Shown in pieces: positions 15,409-25,068 of a stretch of DNA of 64,000 nt. The DNA lies in NCBI RefSeq assembly GCF_900142895.1, contig NZ_LT670847.1, positions 620,001-684,000 on the forward strand, written 5' to 3'. The stretch's first letter is position 1. Every line of letters starts with the position of its first letter. The stretch is from Vreelandella subglaciescola (lineage in GTDB: Bacteria; Pseudomonadota; Gammaproteobacteria; Pseudomonadales; Halomonadaceae). The notes below the pieces were generated by a model. The model made no database searches. It saw only the letters and a program-made list of their open reading frames with translations, and was not told where the DNA came from. The translations under genes and the position numbers were made by a program.

Positions 15409-18156
15409 TCAGCTCAGCTTGCCGCAGCACTGCTTGTATTTTTTACCTGATCCGCAGATGCACGGGTCGTTGCGTCCGACTTTCGGGCCTTCCCGACGTA
15501 CCGGCTGGCCATCAGCACCGGGAGTCGCTGCCTCCGACTGTTCAGCACCGGCTTCATCCGTACTGTCGCCCGGTTCATCATGGCGGCTAGCGGCAGTCGC
15601 CTGCTCGCGTTCCAGCGTTTCGCGGCGCTCACGTTCCAGCGCATCCACTTCTTCCGGCTGGCGCACCTGTACGTGGCTTAAAATCCGCGTGACATCGGCC
15701 TTGACGTTGGTCAGCAGATGCTGGAACAGCTCGAAAGACTCGCGCTTGTATTCCTGCTTGGGGTTTTTCTGAGCGTAACCGCGCAGGTGAATGCCGCGAC
15801 GCAGGTGATCCATCGACTGCAGATGCTCTTTCCAGCGGGTGTCCAGCACCTGCAGCATAACCTGCTTTTCAAACCGCTGGATCAGGGTTTCACCGGCGGC
15901 TTGGACCTTCGCTGCATAGGCTTCACGGTGCATGGTTTGCAGCCGTTCACGCAGCTTTTCTTCGCTCAGACGCTGGTCTTCTTCGGCCCAGGCAACCACC
16001 GGTGCTTCAAGGTTGAGCTCGGCTTTCAGATGAGCCTCAAGGCCGGCCAGATCCCACTGTTCGGCCAGGCTCTGCGGCGGCACAAAGCTGCTGATGGCTT
16101 CGTCCATGACTTCTTCACGAATGCCCACCACGGCATCGGAGACGTTCTCCGACGACAGTACATCGTTGCGCTGCTCGTAAATAACGCGGCGCTGGTCGTT
16201 GGATACGTCGTCGTATTCCAGCAGCTGCTTACGGATATCGAAGTTGCGCCCTTCCACTTTTTTCTGCGCCCGTTCGACGGCGTTGGACACCATTTTGTGC
16301 TCGATGGCTTCGCCGCGCTCAAGCCCCAGCGCCTGCATCAGGCGTTGAACGCGATCGGAGCCGAACAGGCGCATCAGGCTGTCTTCCAGCGAGAGGAAAA
16401 AGCGCGTGGAGCCGGGGTCGCCCTGACGACCGGAGCGGCCGCGCAGCTGGTTGTCGATACGCCGGGATTCGTGGCGTTCCGAGCCCACAACATGCAGGCC
16501 GCCGGCCTCCAGCACCGCGTCATGGCGCGCTTTCCATTCAGCCTTCAGCGCTTCGATATCGGCATCTGACGGGTCGTCCAGTTTGGCGACCTCGGCCTCC
16601 CAGTTGCCGCCCAGCACGATATCCGTCCCGCGGCCGGCCATGTTTGTCGCAATGGTGACCGCGCCGGGGCGGCCCGCCTGAGCAATGATTTCCGCTTCGC
16701 TCTGGTGCTGCTTGGCGTTCAGCACGTTAAACGTCATGTCGGCGTCGCGCATCAGCTGCGCCAGGTATTCGGAGGTATCAATAGAGGCAGTACCCACCAG
16801 CACCGGACGCCCGGCTTCGGTCTGTACCTGCACATCCTTGATGATCGCCTCGTATTTTTCCTGCGCGCTCAGGTACACCAGATCGTTTTGATCCTTACGC
16901 GCCTGGGGGCGGTTGGTGGGAATGACGATAACGTCCAGCGCGTAAATCTGACGGAACTCGAACGCCTCGGTGTCGGCCGTCCCGGTCATGCCGGACAGCT
17001 TCTCGTAGAGGCGGAAGTAGTTCTGGAAGGTAGTGGACGCCAGCGTCTGGCTTTCGCGCTGCACGGTCACGCCTTCCTTGGCCTCAACGGCCTGGTGCAG
17101 CCCTTCCGACCAGCGCCGGCCGGGCATCGAGCGCCCGGTATGCTCATCGACGATAACCACCTGATCTTCAACGATGATGTAGTCCACATCACGGTGGTAA
17201 AGATGGCGGGCGCGCAGCGCCGAATGCATGTGCTGCAGCAAATTGAGGTTTTGCGCGGCGTAAAGCGAGGCATCTTCGCCCAGCAGTTCCTCGGCACGCA
17301 TCACTTCTTCTACCCGGTTATGCCCCTGCTCGGTCAGCTCTACCTGCTTTTGCTTCTCGTCGAGCAGAAAATCCCCGGTGGGCATGGCATTTTCGTCTTC
17401 CGGTTCTTCACCCTGCTCCAGGTGTGTGGCCAGACGATCGACGATGCCGTAAAGCTCGGTGTTTTCATCCACGGCGCCGGAGATAATCAGCGGCGTGCGC
17501 GCCTCGTCAATAAGGATCGAGTCAACTTCATCGACAATGGCGTAGTGCAGCGGGCGCTGCACCTTGTCTTCCAGCGAGAAGGCCATGTTATCGCGAAGAT
17601 AATCAAAGCCGAACTCGTTGTTGGTGCCGTAGGTAATGTCGCAGCCGTAGGCGTAGCGCTTTTCTTCATTGGACTGGCCAGAGAAAATCACGCCCACCGT
17701 CAGCCCGAGAAACTCATACAGCGGGCGCATCCAGTCGGCATCACGGCGCGCCAGATAGTCGTTGACCGTGACTACGTGCACGCCTTTGGCCGGCAGCGCG
17801 TTGAGGTAAACGGCAAGGGTTGCCACCAGCGTTTTACCTTCGCCGGTTTTCATCTCGGCGATACGCCCGCCGTTAAGCGTCATGCCGCCGACCATCTGGA
17901 CGTCGAAATGACGCATTCCCATGACCCGCTTACTTGCCTCACGCACCACGGCAAACGCGCTGGGCAGAAGGCTATCAAGCGGCTCACCGTTCTCGAGGCG
18001 CGAGCGCAGCTCGACCGTTTTGCCCTGTAGCCCGGCGTCGTCCAGGCCTTCGAATTCAGGTTCAAGCGCGCTGATATGCTGCACGCTTTTTCGCATGCGT
18101 TTGACTTCGCGATCGTTTTTGGAGCCGACAACTTTGCGCAATACGTTATTGATCAT
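15409..18156 (-). CDS. secA: Protein translocase ATPase SecA
   Basis: 915 residues from ATG at 18156; [20 protein letters not shown] matches the normal SecA N-terminus and GGAAA lies four bases upstream. It drives post-translational export through SecYEG. Visible: Walker [15 protein letters not shown], the [19 protein letters not shown]-like motif, the preprotein cross-linking and helicase domains ([18 protein letters not shown]), and a C-terminal zinc tail [13 protein letters not shown] that binds SecB. The Glu/Ala-rich linker before the zinc tail is about 60 residues. A small ORF with a signal-like segment lies directly upstream on the same strand and may be a leader gene. Confidence 0.97.
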   Translation of the reverse strand: MINNVLRKVVGSKNDREVKRMRKSVQHISALEPEFEGLDDAGLQGKTVELRSRLENGEPLDSLLPSAFAVVREASKRVMGMRHFDVQMVGGMTLNGGRIAEMKTGEGKTLVATLAVYLNALPAKGVHVVTVNDYLARRDADWMRPLYEFLGLTVGVIFSGQSNEEKRYAYGCDITYGTNNEFGFDYLRDNMAFSLEDKVQRPLHYAIVDEVDSILIDEARTPLIISGAVDENTELYGIVDRLATHLEQGEEPEDENAMPTGDFLLDEKQKQVELTEQGHNRVEEVMRAEELLGEDASLYAAQNLNLLQHMHSALRARHLYHRDVDYIIVEDQVVIVDEHTGRSMPGRRWSEGLHQAVEAKEGVTVQRESQTLASTTFQNYFRLYEKLSGMTGTADTEAFEFRQIYALDVIVIPTNRPQARKDQNDLVYLSAQEKYEAIIKDVQVQTEAGRPVLVGTASIDTSEYLAQLMRDADMTFNVLNAKQHQSEAEIIAQAGRPGAVTIATNMAGRGTDIVLGGNWEAEVAKLDDPSDADIEALKAEWKARHDAVLEAGGLHVVGSERHESRRIDNQLRGRSGRQGDPGSTRFFLSLEDSLMRLFGSDRVQRLMQALGLERGEAIEHKMVSNAVERAQKKVEGRNFDIRKQLLEYDDVSNDQRRVIYEQRNDVLSSENVSDAVVGIREEVMDEAISSFVPPQSLAEQWDLAGLEAHLKAELNLEAPVVAWAEEDQRLSEEKLRERLQTMHREAYAAKVQAAGETLIQRFEKQVMLQVLDTRWKEHLQSMDHLRRGIHLRGYAQKNPKQEYKRESFELFQHLLTNVKADVTRILSHVQVRQPEEVDALERERRETLEREQATAASRHDEPGDSTDEAGAEQSEAATPGADGQPVRREGPKVGRNDPCICGSGKKYKQCCGKLS

Positions 18157-18222
18157 GGACTTTCCAACTGGCTGCAAGAGGCGCATCAAGGCGCCACCTG
18201 ATAAAAACAGGCAAATGCGCGA

Positions 18223-18624
18223 TCATCCCGTCGAATAACGTCGACACTCGGGTTGACCGCTGCTCAATAAGGCGTGTGTGGGCATGCAAGGCGGCCCCCG
18301 GCGCGATACGACGTCAAGTGCGGCAACGAATCTTGACAGCCTGGCGCGGCGCGGGTGTGGGCGGGTACGTGCATAGCGGCAACGCTTGCCTGCGTGGTGC
18401 AACACAGGCAGGCGGCGCGCCAATCGACGCGCCTTGGCGCGCAAAATGGCAGGCGCCCATACGGCTGCGTAGACACAGCGGCTGAGGCTGCGTACCGCCT
18501 CGGGGGTGTGCAGGCTGACCGGAAGCAGGCAGCTGACCAAAAGCCCTGCCAGCCACCAACGCGCCGCTCGGCCGCGGCGATGAGGCCGCGGTGGCGTCGC
18601 TATGGGCATTGGCGTGGCGGGCAT
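18223..18624 (-). CDS. Small ORF upstream of secA, possible SecM-like leader peptide (speculative)
   Basis: 133 codons, same strand as secA, ending 66 bases before the secA start. AAGGAG precedes ATG by 12 bases, which is rather long. The protein has a basic N-terminus (PHRRGRAAR), one hydrophobic stretch (WWLAGLLVSCLLPVSL, residues 23-38) like a signal sequence, then a highly basic region, and SRRGPP at residues 107-112 about 20 residues before the end. In E. coli, secM occupies this position and stalls ribosomes through a C-terminal RAGP. RGPP resembles the arrest-type R-A/G-P core, but the full SecM motif is absent. High GC creates open frames in several registers here, so it may be no gene at all. 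Confidence 0.3.
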   Translation of the reverse strand: MPATPMPIATPPRPHRRGRAARWWLAGLLVSCLLPVSLHTPEAVRSLSRCVYAAVWAPAILRAKARRLARRLPVLHHAGKRCRYARTRPHPRRARLSRFVAALDVVSRRGPPCMPTHALLSSGQPECRRYSTG

Positions 18625-18737
18625 GCTAGGGTCGCGCTCCTTGGCGTGCTAGGATTTAGTCAGCTGCCATCAGTGGTTGCGTTGCAAATCAGTCGTCTTC
18701 CTGAAACCAACGCCAGCGGCGCTGAGGAGTTAAGCGT

Positions 18738-19196
18738 ATGAGTATAAAGGTTAAGCGTTCTCGCGCACAGCCCATTGGCCAGCTGTTGAACCCGCGCGGC
18801 GAGGTCGGTCGGCTCATGCGCCAATCGCGCCTGATTGAAAAGGCGCAGACCCACCTGCGCGAAAGCCTGCCCGAGGACATGCGCGAGCACGTTTTTGTCG
18901 GCGGCTTCAGCGAAGGCAAGCTAACGCTGATCTGCAACCGCGCCGTGTTTCTGACCTGGCTACGCTTTGAGCAGACGCGCCTGCTGAGCCTGCTTCACCA
19001 GCTGCCGGGCTTTGAGGGCGTGACCGGCTTGCGCCTCAAAGTACGCCCGGTGCGTCCGGCAAAAGCGCCGCTGCGCTACTGCCAGACACTGCCCGAGGCG
19101 GCCGGCAAGGCGCTGACTCAGTGCGCTGAAGACACCGACGACCCCAAATTGAAAAACGCTCTGGAACGCCTTGCCTCCCACGCGACCAAGTCATGA
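18738..19196 (+). CDS. dciA: DciA (DUF721), replicative helicase loading/operator protein
   Basis: 152 residues, DUF721 family. DciA is the widespread ancestral partner that loads the DnaB helicase in bacteria lacking DnaC/DnaI. The conserved core is visible: IGQLL and LMRQSRLIEKAQTHLRESLPE in the N-terminal half, then VGGFSEGKLTLICNRAVFLTWLRFEQTRLLSLLHQLPGF; residues after about 115 form a tail. GAGGAG lies seven to ten bases before ATG. It diverges from secA and converges with lpxC, a placement common in gammaproteobacteria. Confidence 0.9.
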   Translation: MSIKVKRSRAQPIGQLLNPRGEVGRLMRQSRLIEKAQTHLRESLPEDMREHVFVGGFSEGKLTLICNRAVFLTWLRFEQTRLLSLLHQLPGFEGVTGLRLKVRPVRPAKAPLRYCQTLPEAAGKALTQCAEDTDDPKLKNALERLASHATKS

Positions 19197-19210
19197 TAAA
19201 TCCAGACAAC

Positions 19211-19246
19211 AAAAAAGCACTGCCCTTTTCAGGAGCAGTGCTTTTT
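19211..19246. terminator. Bidirectional terminator between dciA and lpxC
   Basis: GCACTGC (19217-19223) and GCAGTGC (19235-19241) form a stem flanked by A6 and T5, so it works in both directions for the convergent dciA and lpxC transcripts. Confidence 0.85.
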
Positions 19247-19274
19247 ATTAGCCAGTACGCTGGGAGCAGACTGT

Positions 19275-20186
19275 TTATGCCATGGCCGGCGCCGCATAGG
19301 AAATGGGCGCGACGGCCGCTTCTTCCTCGAACGTGACGATCTCGTAAGCGTCCGGCTGGGCCAAAAGCTCGCGGCACAGCTGGTTATTGAGCGCGTGCCC
19401 CGATTTAACTCCGCGAAACTCGCCAATCAGGCTGTGTCCCAGCTGATACAAATCGCCGATGGCATCCAGCACCTTGTGCTTGACGAACTCATCGTCGTAG
19501 CGCAGCCCACCCTCATTGACGATGCGATAGTCATCCACCACAACGGCGTTATCCAGGCTGCCGCCCAGCGCCAGATTATTGGCACGCAGGCGTTCAATAT
19601 CACGCATAAAACCGAAGGTGCGCGCACGAGACACGTCTTTGACAAAGGACGTGGTCGAAAAATCAATCAGCGCGGTCTGCTTCTGTTGCTCGAACACCGG
19701 GTGATCAAAATCAATGGAAAATGACACCTTGAAGCCGTTGTGCGGCAGGAAAACGGCCTGCTTATCGCCGTCGCTGACGGCGAGCTGACGCTTGATGCGG
19801 ATAAATTTCTTCGGCGCATTCTGCTCACAGATCCCGGCGGACTGGATCAAGAACACGAACGGGCTGGCACTGCCATCCATGATCGGCACTTCCGCCGCGC
19901 TCAAGTCAACGTAGGCATTATCAATGCCCAGCCCGGCAAGCGCCGACATCAGGTGCTCAACGGTGGCGACCTTGACGCCATGCTGGGAAAGCGCCGTGCA
20001 CAGCACCGTATCCTCCACCAGGCTAGCCCGCGCGGGCACTTCCACCGCCGGCTGCAGATCAGTCCGCACAAAGACGATGCCCGTGTTGGCCGGTGCCGGA
20101 CGCAGCGCCATATGGACTTTTCGCCCAGAGTGCAGCCCCACTCCGGTAGCACGGATCACGTTTTGTAGTGTGCGTTGTTTGATCAT
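19275..20186 (-). CDS. lpxC: UDP-3-O-acyl-N-acetylglucosamine deacetylase
   Basis: 303 residues, full length. It is the zinc amidase that commits UDP-GlcNAc to lipid A. Zinc ligands are visible at H78 (TVEHLMSAL, with catalytic E77), H237 and D241 ([10 protein letters not shown]), and the catalytic H264 is in KSGHALNN. The N-terminus [21 protein letters not shown] is the family hallmark. LpxC level is usually set by FtsH proteolysis from the C-terminal tail, which here ends in the hydrophobic APAMA. It is the last gene of the dcw block and has its own 320-base upstream gap with a possible promoter. Confidence 0.97.
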   Translation of the reverse strand: MIKQRTLQNVIRATGVGLHSGRKVHMALRPAPANTGIVFVRTDLQPAVEVPARASLVEDTVLCTALSQHGVKVATVEHLMSALAGLGIDNAYVDLSAAEVPIMDGSASPFVFLIQSAGICEQNAPKKFIRIKRQLAVSDGDKQAVFLPHNGFKVSFSIDFDHPVFEQQKQTALIDFSTTSFVKDVSRARTFGFMRDIERLRANNLALGGSLDNAVVVDDYRIVNEGGLRYDDEFVKHKVLDAIGDLYQLGHSLIGEFRGVKSGHALNNQLCRELLAQPDAYEIVTFEEEAAVAPISYAAPAMA

Positions 20187-20254
20187 GGGGTGCAGTTTTT
20201 ACTCTGGTAGTGATAAGTAGGTGGTGATAATCGTAGAAACGGGGATTACGGCGG

Positions 20255-20283
20255 CTATGAACTCGAGCACTGCCGTCAGTCAA
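20255..20283 (-). promoter_or_regulatory. Candidate sigma70 promoter for lpxC
   Basis: Minus strand TTGACT (20278-20283), 17 bases, TCATAG (20255-20260). The -35 is good and the -10 is poor. It would give a leader of about 60 bases before the lpxC ATG at 20186. Confidence 0.28.
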
Positions 20284-20449
20284 CCTGGACAGCAACTCGT
20301 CTCAGCGCCGCTTTTGACACGCTTATCGGCCACGGTTATCAGCTACAATTATCGAACAGTGTTTATTTTAGCAGCACACATACCCATCGGCTAATAATTT
20401 CTTAACCTTTAGGGCTGTCCACGACAAAACATGTGCAATGTGCGCGTCA

Positions 20450-20492
20450 GTCACGCAGCGGCAACCGGTCGGCTACTTTCCCGCTGCGTGAC
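20450..20492 (-). terminator. Stem-loop downstream of ftsZ (12-bp perfect stem, no T tract)
   Basis: GTCACGCAGCGG (20450-20461) pairs fully with CCGCTGCGTGAC (20481-20492) over a 19-base loop, starting 15 bases after the ftsZ stop. No T run follows on the minus strand, so it may block exonucleases, attenuate or reinforce termination rather than act as a classical terminator. Confidence 0.5.
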
Positions 20493-20506
20493 CGAAAAGA
20501 TAAACG

Positions 20507-21688
20507 TTAATCGGCTTGGCGGCGCAAAAACGCGGGGATGTCCAGATAGTCGTCTGCTTCGGTAGCGCGACGTTTTTCAGGACGCGGCTTCGCGGGTTCC
20601 GACGCCTCGGCGCGCGCAGCGGCCTGCTGCTGGCGCATCACCGTGGGCTGCTGCAGCTTACGGTAGTCAGAGCCGGCGTCGGCATGAGCCGTACGGCGCG
20701 CGGGCTCGCGTGCCGGAGCTTTGGCCTGACTGCCATCGAGTCCGGCGGCGACAACGGTCACACGCAGCTCGTCCGACATTTCCATGTCGATTGAAGTTCC
20801 CACCACGATAGTGGCTTCCTGAGAGGCGAACTCCTGCACTGTGGCACCCACGTCGTTGAACTCGCCGATAGACAGGTCCGGGCCAGCGGTAATATTGACC
20901 AGAATACCCCGCGCGCCGTGCAGGTCGATGTCTTCCAGCAGCGGGCTGCGGATGGCTTTTTCTGCCGCTTCCCGGGCGCGGTTTTCTCCCGTGGCCCCAC
21001 CGGTACCCATCATGGCCATGCCCATTTCCGACATGACCGTGCGCACATCGGCAAAGTCGACGTTGATAATACCGGGGCTGGTAATCAGCTCGGCAATACC
21101 CTGCACCGCGCCCAGCAGAACATCGTTGGCCGCGCTGAACGCGGTCAACAACGTGGCGCTCTTGCCCAATACCGACAAAAGCTTTTCGTTGGGAATGGTA
21201 ATCAGGGAGTCAACGTGTTCGGAAAGCTCTTTCATGCCTTCTTCGGCAGCGCGCGCACGCTTGGGACCTTCAAACGGGAAAGGCCGCGTGACCACGGCAA
21301 CGGTCAGGATACCCAGTTCCTTGGCCACCTGCGCCACCACCGGCGCACCGCCGGTACCCGTACCGCCGCCCATGCCGGCGGTAATAAAGACCATATCGGC
21401 ACCGTCGAGCAGCTCGGCGATACGCTCGCGGTCTTCCATCGCGGCCTGGCGCCCCACTTCCGGGTTGGCACCGGCACCCAGCCCTTTGGTAATTTCGCTG
21501 CCCAGCTGCAATACCGTCTTGGCGGATACGCGCTTGAGCGCCTGAGCATCGGTGTTGGCGCAGATAAACTCGACGCCTTCGATGCTGCTTTCGACCATAT
21601 GATTGACGGCATTACCACCACCGCCGCCAACGCCTACTACTTTAATGACCGCACTGCTCGAGGGTGCGTTATCTACCAGTTCGAACAT
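20507..21688 (-). CDS. ftsZ: Cell division protein FtsZ
   Basis: 393 residues. This is the tubulin-like GTPase that forms the Z ring. The N-terminal glycine-rich [15 protein letters not shown] (residues 17-31) and the GTP signature GGGTGTG (107-113) are present, with the T7 synergy loop NVDFADV. A variable linker of about 55 residues (from about 320) leads to the conserved C-terminal peptide [13 protein letters not shown] (377-389), the docking site for FtsA, ZipA and MinC. AGGAGA lies eight bases before ATG. It follows ftsA by 34 bases. Confidence 0.98.
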   Translation of the reverse strand: MFELVDNAPSSSAVIKVVGVGGGGGNAVNHMVESSIEGVEFICANTDAQALKRVSAKTVLQLGSEITKGLGAGANPEVGRQAAMEDRERIAELLDGADMVFITAGMGGGTGTGGAPVVAQVAKELGILTVAVVTRPFPFEGPKRARAAEEGMKELSEHVDSLITIPNEKLLSVLGKSATLLTAFSAANDVLLGAVQGIAELITSPGIINVDFADVRTVMSEMGMAMMGTGGATGENRAREAAEKAIRSPLLEDIDLHGARGILVNITAGPDLSIGEFNDVGATVQEFASQEATIVVGTSIDMEMSDELRVTVVAAGLDGSQAKAPAREPARRTAHADAGSDYRKLQQPTVMRQQQAAARAEASEPAKPRPEKRRATEADDYLDIPAFLRRQAD

Positions 21689-21722
21689 AAGCCCCGTCTC
21701 CTGAGCCGCGCTTGCGACCCTG

Positions 21723-23012
21723 TCAGAAATTTCTTTTGAACCAGCCCTTGAGTTTTGTCAGCGTCGTCTGATCGTTCCGGGCATCGCGCCGGGAGCTATC
21801 ACCGCGCCCTGCCGGGGTAGAAATAACGCCGGCATGTGCCTCGCGACTGTGCCCGTGATGCACTTCCTGCAAAGCGTAGTGCAATAAGCCGACACCCGTG
21901 GCATAAATGGGATTACGCACAACGTCGGCAAGCCCCTTGACGTTTTGCGGACAGGCAATACGTACGGGCATATGGAAGATTTCCTCGGCAAGCTCACTTG
22001 CGCCTTCCATGCGTGCCGTCCCGCCTGTCAGCACGATCCCGGCGGCCACCATATCCTGATAACCGCTGCGGCGAAGCTCTTCTTTTACCAGCGTAAAAAG
22101 CTCTTCGTAGCGCGGCTCAACCACTTCGGCAAGCGCCTGGCGCGAAAGATCCCGTGACGGCCGATCGCCTACGCTTGGCACCTTGATCATCTCATCATTG
22201 GCAGCAAGTTCGGTCAGCGCACAGGCGTATTTGACCTTGATTTCTTCCGCATGCTGAGTCGGTGTACGCAGCGCCATGGCGATATCGTTGGTAACCTGAT
22301 CACCGGCGATAGGGATAACCGCGGTATGGCGAATGGCACCTTCGGTAAAGATCGCCATATCGGTCGTCCCGCCACCGATATCTACCATACACACGCCAAG
22401 TTCGCGCTCGTCCTCGGTCAGCACGGCCATGCTGGACGCAAGTTGCTCAAGAATAATGGCGTCCACGTCAAGGCCGCAGCGGCGCACGCACTTCTCGATG
22501 TTTTGCACGGCGTTGGCCGCCGCTGTTACCAGATGCACCTGCGCCTCCAGCCGCACGCCGGACATTCCCAGCGGCTCGCGAATACCGCCCTGCGTATCGA
22601 TGGAAAACTCCTGAGGCAGCACGTGCAGCACGCGCTGCCCTTCGGAAATGGCCCGCGCCCGAGCCGAGTCGATCACCCGATCAATGTCCGAGGTGGTCAC
22701 TTCGCGCTCTTTGATAGCCACGACGCCGTCGGAGTTCATGGAGCTGATGTGACTGCCTGCAATGCCAACATAGACGGAGTGTATATCACAGCCGGCCATT
22801 AATTCAGCTTCCTCAACGGCGCGCTGAATAGATTGCACGGTTGATTCAATATTGATCACGACGCCGCGCTTCATGCCGCGCGAGGGGTGGGAGCCTATCC
22901 CGGCGATCTCAATGCCACCGTCGTCGGTGGGCTGGCCGACAATTGCGACGACCTTGGACGTTCCGATGTCCAGCCCGACCACCATATTGGATACGTTAGG
23001 TGAGCCTGCCAT
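21723..23012 (-). CDS. ftsA: Cell division protein FtsA
   Basis: 429 residues from ATG at 23012, chosen because AAGGAGAT lies ten bases upstream and [21 protein letters not shown] is the normal start; a longer in-frame start at 23111 runs into the non-coding gap. It is an actin-like ATPase that anchors FtsZ to the membrane. Motifs: phosphate-1 [15 protein letters not shown], the SHI-type 1C domain, [17 protein letters not shown] phosphate-2 (VDIGGGTTD), adenosine motif [11 protein letters not shown]. The C-terminal amphipathic helix [12 protein letters not shown] is the membrane anchor. Confidence 0.97.
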   Translation of the reverse strand: MAGSPNVSNMVVGLDIGTSKVVAIVGQPTDDGGIEIAGIGSHPSRGMKRGVVINIESTVQSIQRAVEEAELMAGCDIHSVYVGIAGSHISSMNSDGVVAIKEREVTTSDIDRVIDSARARAISEGQRVLHVLPQEFSIDTQGGIREPLGMSGVRLEAQVHLVTAAANAVQNIEKCVRRCGLDVDAIILEQLASSMAVLTEDERELGVCMVDIGGGTTDMAIFTEGAIRHTAVIPIAGDQVTNDIAMALRTPTQHAEEIKVKYACALTELAANDEMIKVPSVGDRPSRDLSRQALAEVVEPRYEELFTLVKEELRRSGYQDMVAAGIVLTGGTARMEGASELAEEIFHMPVRIACPQNVKGLADVVRNPIYATGVGLLHYALQEVHHGHSREAHAGVISTPAGRGDSSRRDARNDQTTLTKLKGWFKRNF

Positions 23013-23417
23013 GAGTCGGGAAATCTCCTTGAATAACCTTGAATACGTGAAATGGAACGCCGCGCTAACCTCGGGCACCGTCGGCCTGAGCATTACGCGC
23101 CGCTCTCTCATACCGCTCTATATACATGCCACTTGCTGACGCTACGTTAACCACATACGACACGTTAGCGGCGTATTTCACTCGTACTACACACGTTCGA
23201 CGCTATACACATCGCGCTATCAAGTCGTGTATACAAACTCTGCGCCGCACCCAGTGGCAGGCATTACGAACGTTATAGTATAGGAATACAAACCGTATCA
23301 CGACCGTCAAACGTACAATACTGGGGAGTATAGAGAATTTAAACCCCAGAACAGGCATTTGCACCGTTTGTGAACACTTACCTTAACGCCCCTTGTAACA
23401 AAAACGTAACCGATGAG
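23013..23417. other. Unusual 405-base intergenic region between ftsQ and ftsA
   Basis: No supported gene. It is clearly AT-richer than its neighbours (about half GC or less, against more than 60 percent). On the minus strand it holds many TATAC/GTATA words (for example near 23106-23130, 23203-23234 and 23272-23335), an inverted repeat TATACAC/GTGTATA at 23204-23210 and 23227-23233, and ATACT-GGGG-AGTAT around 23318-23331. It probably carries one or more promoters for ftsAZ, but no single -35/-10 pair stands out. In most dcw clusters ftsQ and ftsA nearly touch. Confidence 0.6.
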
Positions 23418-24131
23418 TTACGGCGCATTATCTGCCTGAGGAGATTTGCCGTGCCAGGCTACCGCGACGCCGTTGGGATAGCGCAGGTCAATGTAGCGAA
23501 TGGCCTCGGCATACTCGCCAAGTTCGCGCTGCCATGAGGCGACCAGCCGCTTCAAACGTGCCTGATGTTGACGGCGGCCAAGCATGACCCAGGCGCCATC
23601 GTTGATCTGCAGCCGCCAGGCACCACGCGGCTCGAGGCGCAGCTGATCGAGCCCCAATCCGAGCGTGTCAAAGCGCTCACCAAGCGTCTGATAATAGGCC
23701 CAGACTTCCTGACTGCTGTTATCCGGGCCCGCCAGATCCGGCAGACCCGAGGGAGGTTCTATCGGCGCAAAGGTAAACGGCGCACCGTCGGCGTTCAGTA
23801 GTTGATCATCATTCCAGCGTGCTACCGGCGTTTGTTCGACCAGCTCGAACGTCAGGGCATCGGGCCACTGCCGTGAAATACGCACTTCCCTGAGCCAGCC
23901 GATATCCAGTGCCGACTGGCGCAGTGCCTCGAGATCCACCGACAGCCAGTGAGCATTGCGCACCAGCGGTGCCAACTGGTCGCGCAGGTAGTCAGCGCTT
24001 GCGTAATCCCACTCACCGCGCACTGACACCCGCTCCACAGGCGTATCCAGCCATAGCCACAGCGCCCGGCCGCCGGCGCCGAGCAACAGCACCAACAGCA
24101 GCAAACCGAACCAGGCATTAGGCTTCTGCAT
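23418..24131 (-). CDS. ftsQ: Cell division protein FtsQ
   Basis: 237 residues from ATG at 24131, which overlaps the end of ddlB by 14 bases; the longer frame from 24182 runs far into ddlB. Bitopic membrane protein: a short cytoplasmic MQKPNAW, one membrane span (FGLLLLVLLLGAGGRALWLWL), then a periplasmic POTRA-like domain beginning VERVSVRGEWDYASADYLRDQL and the FtsQ domain (REVRISRQWPDALTFELVEQTPVARW). It links the divisome subcomplex FtsBL to early division proteins. The upstream genes ddlB and murC are coupled to it. Confidence 0.94.
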   Translation of the reverse strand: MQKPNAWFGLLLLVLLLGAGGRALWLWLDTPVERVSVRGEWDYASADYLRDQLAPLVRNAHWLSVDLEALRQSALDIGWLREVRISRQWPDALTFELVEQTPVARWNDDQLLNADGAPFTFAPIEPPSGLPDLAGPDNSSQEVWAYYQTLGERFDTLGLGLDQLRLEPRGAWRLQINDGAWVMLGRRQHQARLKRLVASWQRELGEYAEAIRYIDLRYPNGVAVAWHGKSPQADNAP

Positions 24132-25068
24132 TGCGATCCGTATGCCCCGCCGTTGCCAGAATTTCCATGACCAGTTGATCAAAATCCATGCCGGTATGCG
24201 CCGCTGCCTGAGGCACCAGACTATGATCGGTCATGCCCGGTACCGTGTTGACCTCAATCAGCCAAAAGCGCCCCTGGGCGTCACGCATCACATCTACCCG
24301 GCCCCAACCGGCACCGCCAACGGCCCGAAAAGCCTCCTGGCACAGCGTGGCGAGCTCGGCTTCATCGGCATCACTCAGCCCGCAGGGCAGATGGTACTGC
24401 GTGGTATTGGTCAAATATTTAGCGTTATAGTCGTAAAAGCCACCCGGCACCTCGACGCGAATCGCCGGCAGCACACGCTCGCCCAGAAGCGCGACGGTGT
24501 ACTCGTCGCCCTGGATAAAGCGCTCCGCCATGACCCGAGCATCAAAGCGCGCGGCTTCCTGATAGGCCGCCGCCAGCTCGGCGACACTGTCAACGATGCT
24601 GATCCCCAGCGTCGAGCCTTCATGCACCGGCTTGACGATCAGCGGCAACCCGAGCGTTTCAGCCACGGCGTGCCAGTCAGATTCAGCGTCAAGCATGATG
24701 CATTCGGGCGTGGGCAGTCCCAGCGCCTGCCACACCTGTTTGGTACGCTGTTTATCCATCCCCAGCGCCGAGGCCAGCACCCCACTGCCGGTATAGGGAA
24801 TGTCCAACAGCTCAAGCGCACCCTGCAGCGAGCCGTCTTCTCCGCCACGGCCGTGCAGTGCGATAAACACCGTGGCGGGCGCCAGCTGCTCAAGCCCGCT
24901 CAGGCCACGGTCGTAAGGATCGTAGCCCACAGCACGCACGCCGCTACGCTGGAGGGCGGCGAGTATCGCCGCGCCGCTTTTCAGCGAAACCTCGCGCTCG
25001 GCGGACGTGCCGCCATACACCACCACGACGTCGTGCTCGGCAGCGTGAGTCGTTGCGTTTTGGCTCAC
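24118..25068 (-). CDS. ddlB: D-alanine--D-alanine ligase
   Basis: 316 residues. It makes D-Ala-D-Ala for MurF using ATP. ATP-grasp motifs are visible: [17 protein letters not shown] at the N-terminus, [30 protein letters not shown], and C-terminal [18 protein letters not shown]. It starts with GTG overlapping the murC stop by four bases (GTGA), with GAGGTG five bases upstream, so translation is coupled to murC. It ends 14 bases inside ftsQ. Confidence 0.97.
   Translation of the reverse strand: MSQNATTHAAEHDVVVVYGGTSAEREVSLKSGAAILAALQRSGVRAVGYDPYDRGLSGLEQLAPATVFIALHGRGGEDGSLQGALELLDIPYTGSGVLASALGMDKQRTKQVWQALGLPTPECIMLDAESDWHAVAETLGLPLIVKPVHEGSTLGISIVDSVAELAAAYQEAARFDARVMAERFIQGDEYTVALLGERVLPAIRVEVPGGFYDYNAKYLTNTTQYHLPCGLSDADEAELATLCQEAFRAVGGAGWGRVDVMRDAQGRFWLIEVNTVPGMTDHSLVPQAAAHTGMDFDQLVMEILATAGHTDRNAEA

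Larger units (their letters stand above)
20187..20506. other. Intergenic region between ftsZ and lpxC, no gene seen
   Basis: 320 bases, lower in GC than its neighbours. It holds a perfect 12-bp stem-loop near ftsZ and a weak promoter-like pair for lpxC. The rest (about 20290-20440) is AT-richer and contains no supported reading frame. It probably acts as the lpxC promoter and leader. Confidence 0.6.

Noticed and set aside
14159..15772. 537-codon plus-strand frame opposite argJ and the secA end
   Set aside because: Antisense to two clearly conserved genes; amino-acid content is Arg/His/Gly-rich and typical of a shadow frame.
16705..18030. 441-codon plus-strand frame opposite secA
   Set aside because: Antisense shadow of secA, no recognisable motifs.
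18355..18741. 128-codon plus-strand frame upstream of dciA
   Set aside because: Overlaps the dciA start in another frame, no ribosome site, and composition resembles random GC-rich DNA.
23013..23111. N-terminal extension of FtsA from an ATG at 23111
   Set aside because: Adds 33 residues unlike any FtsA; the start at 23012 has a good ribosome site and the family N-terminus.
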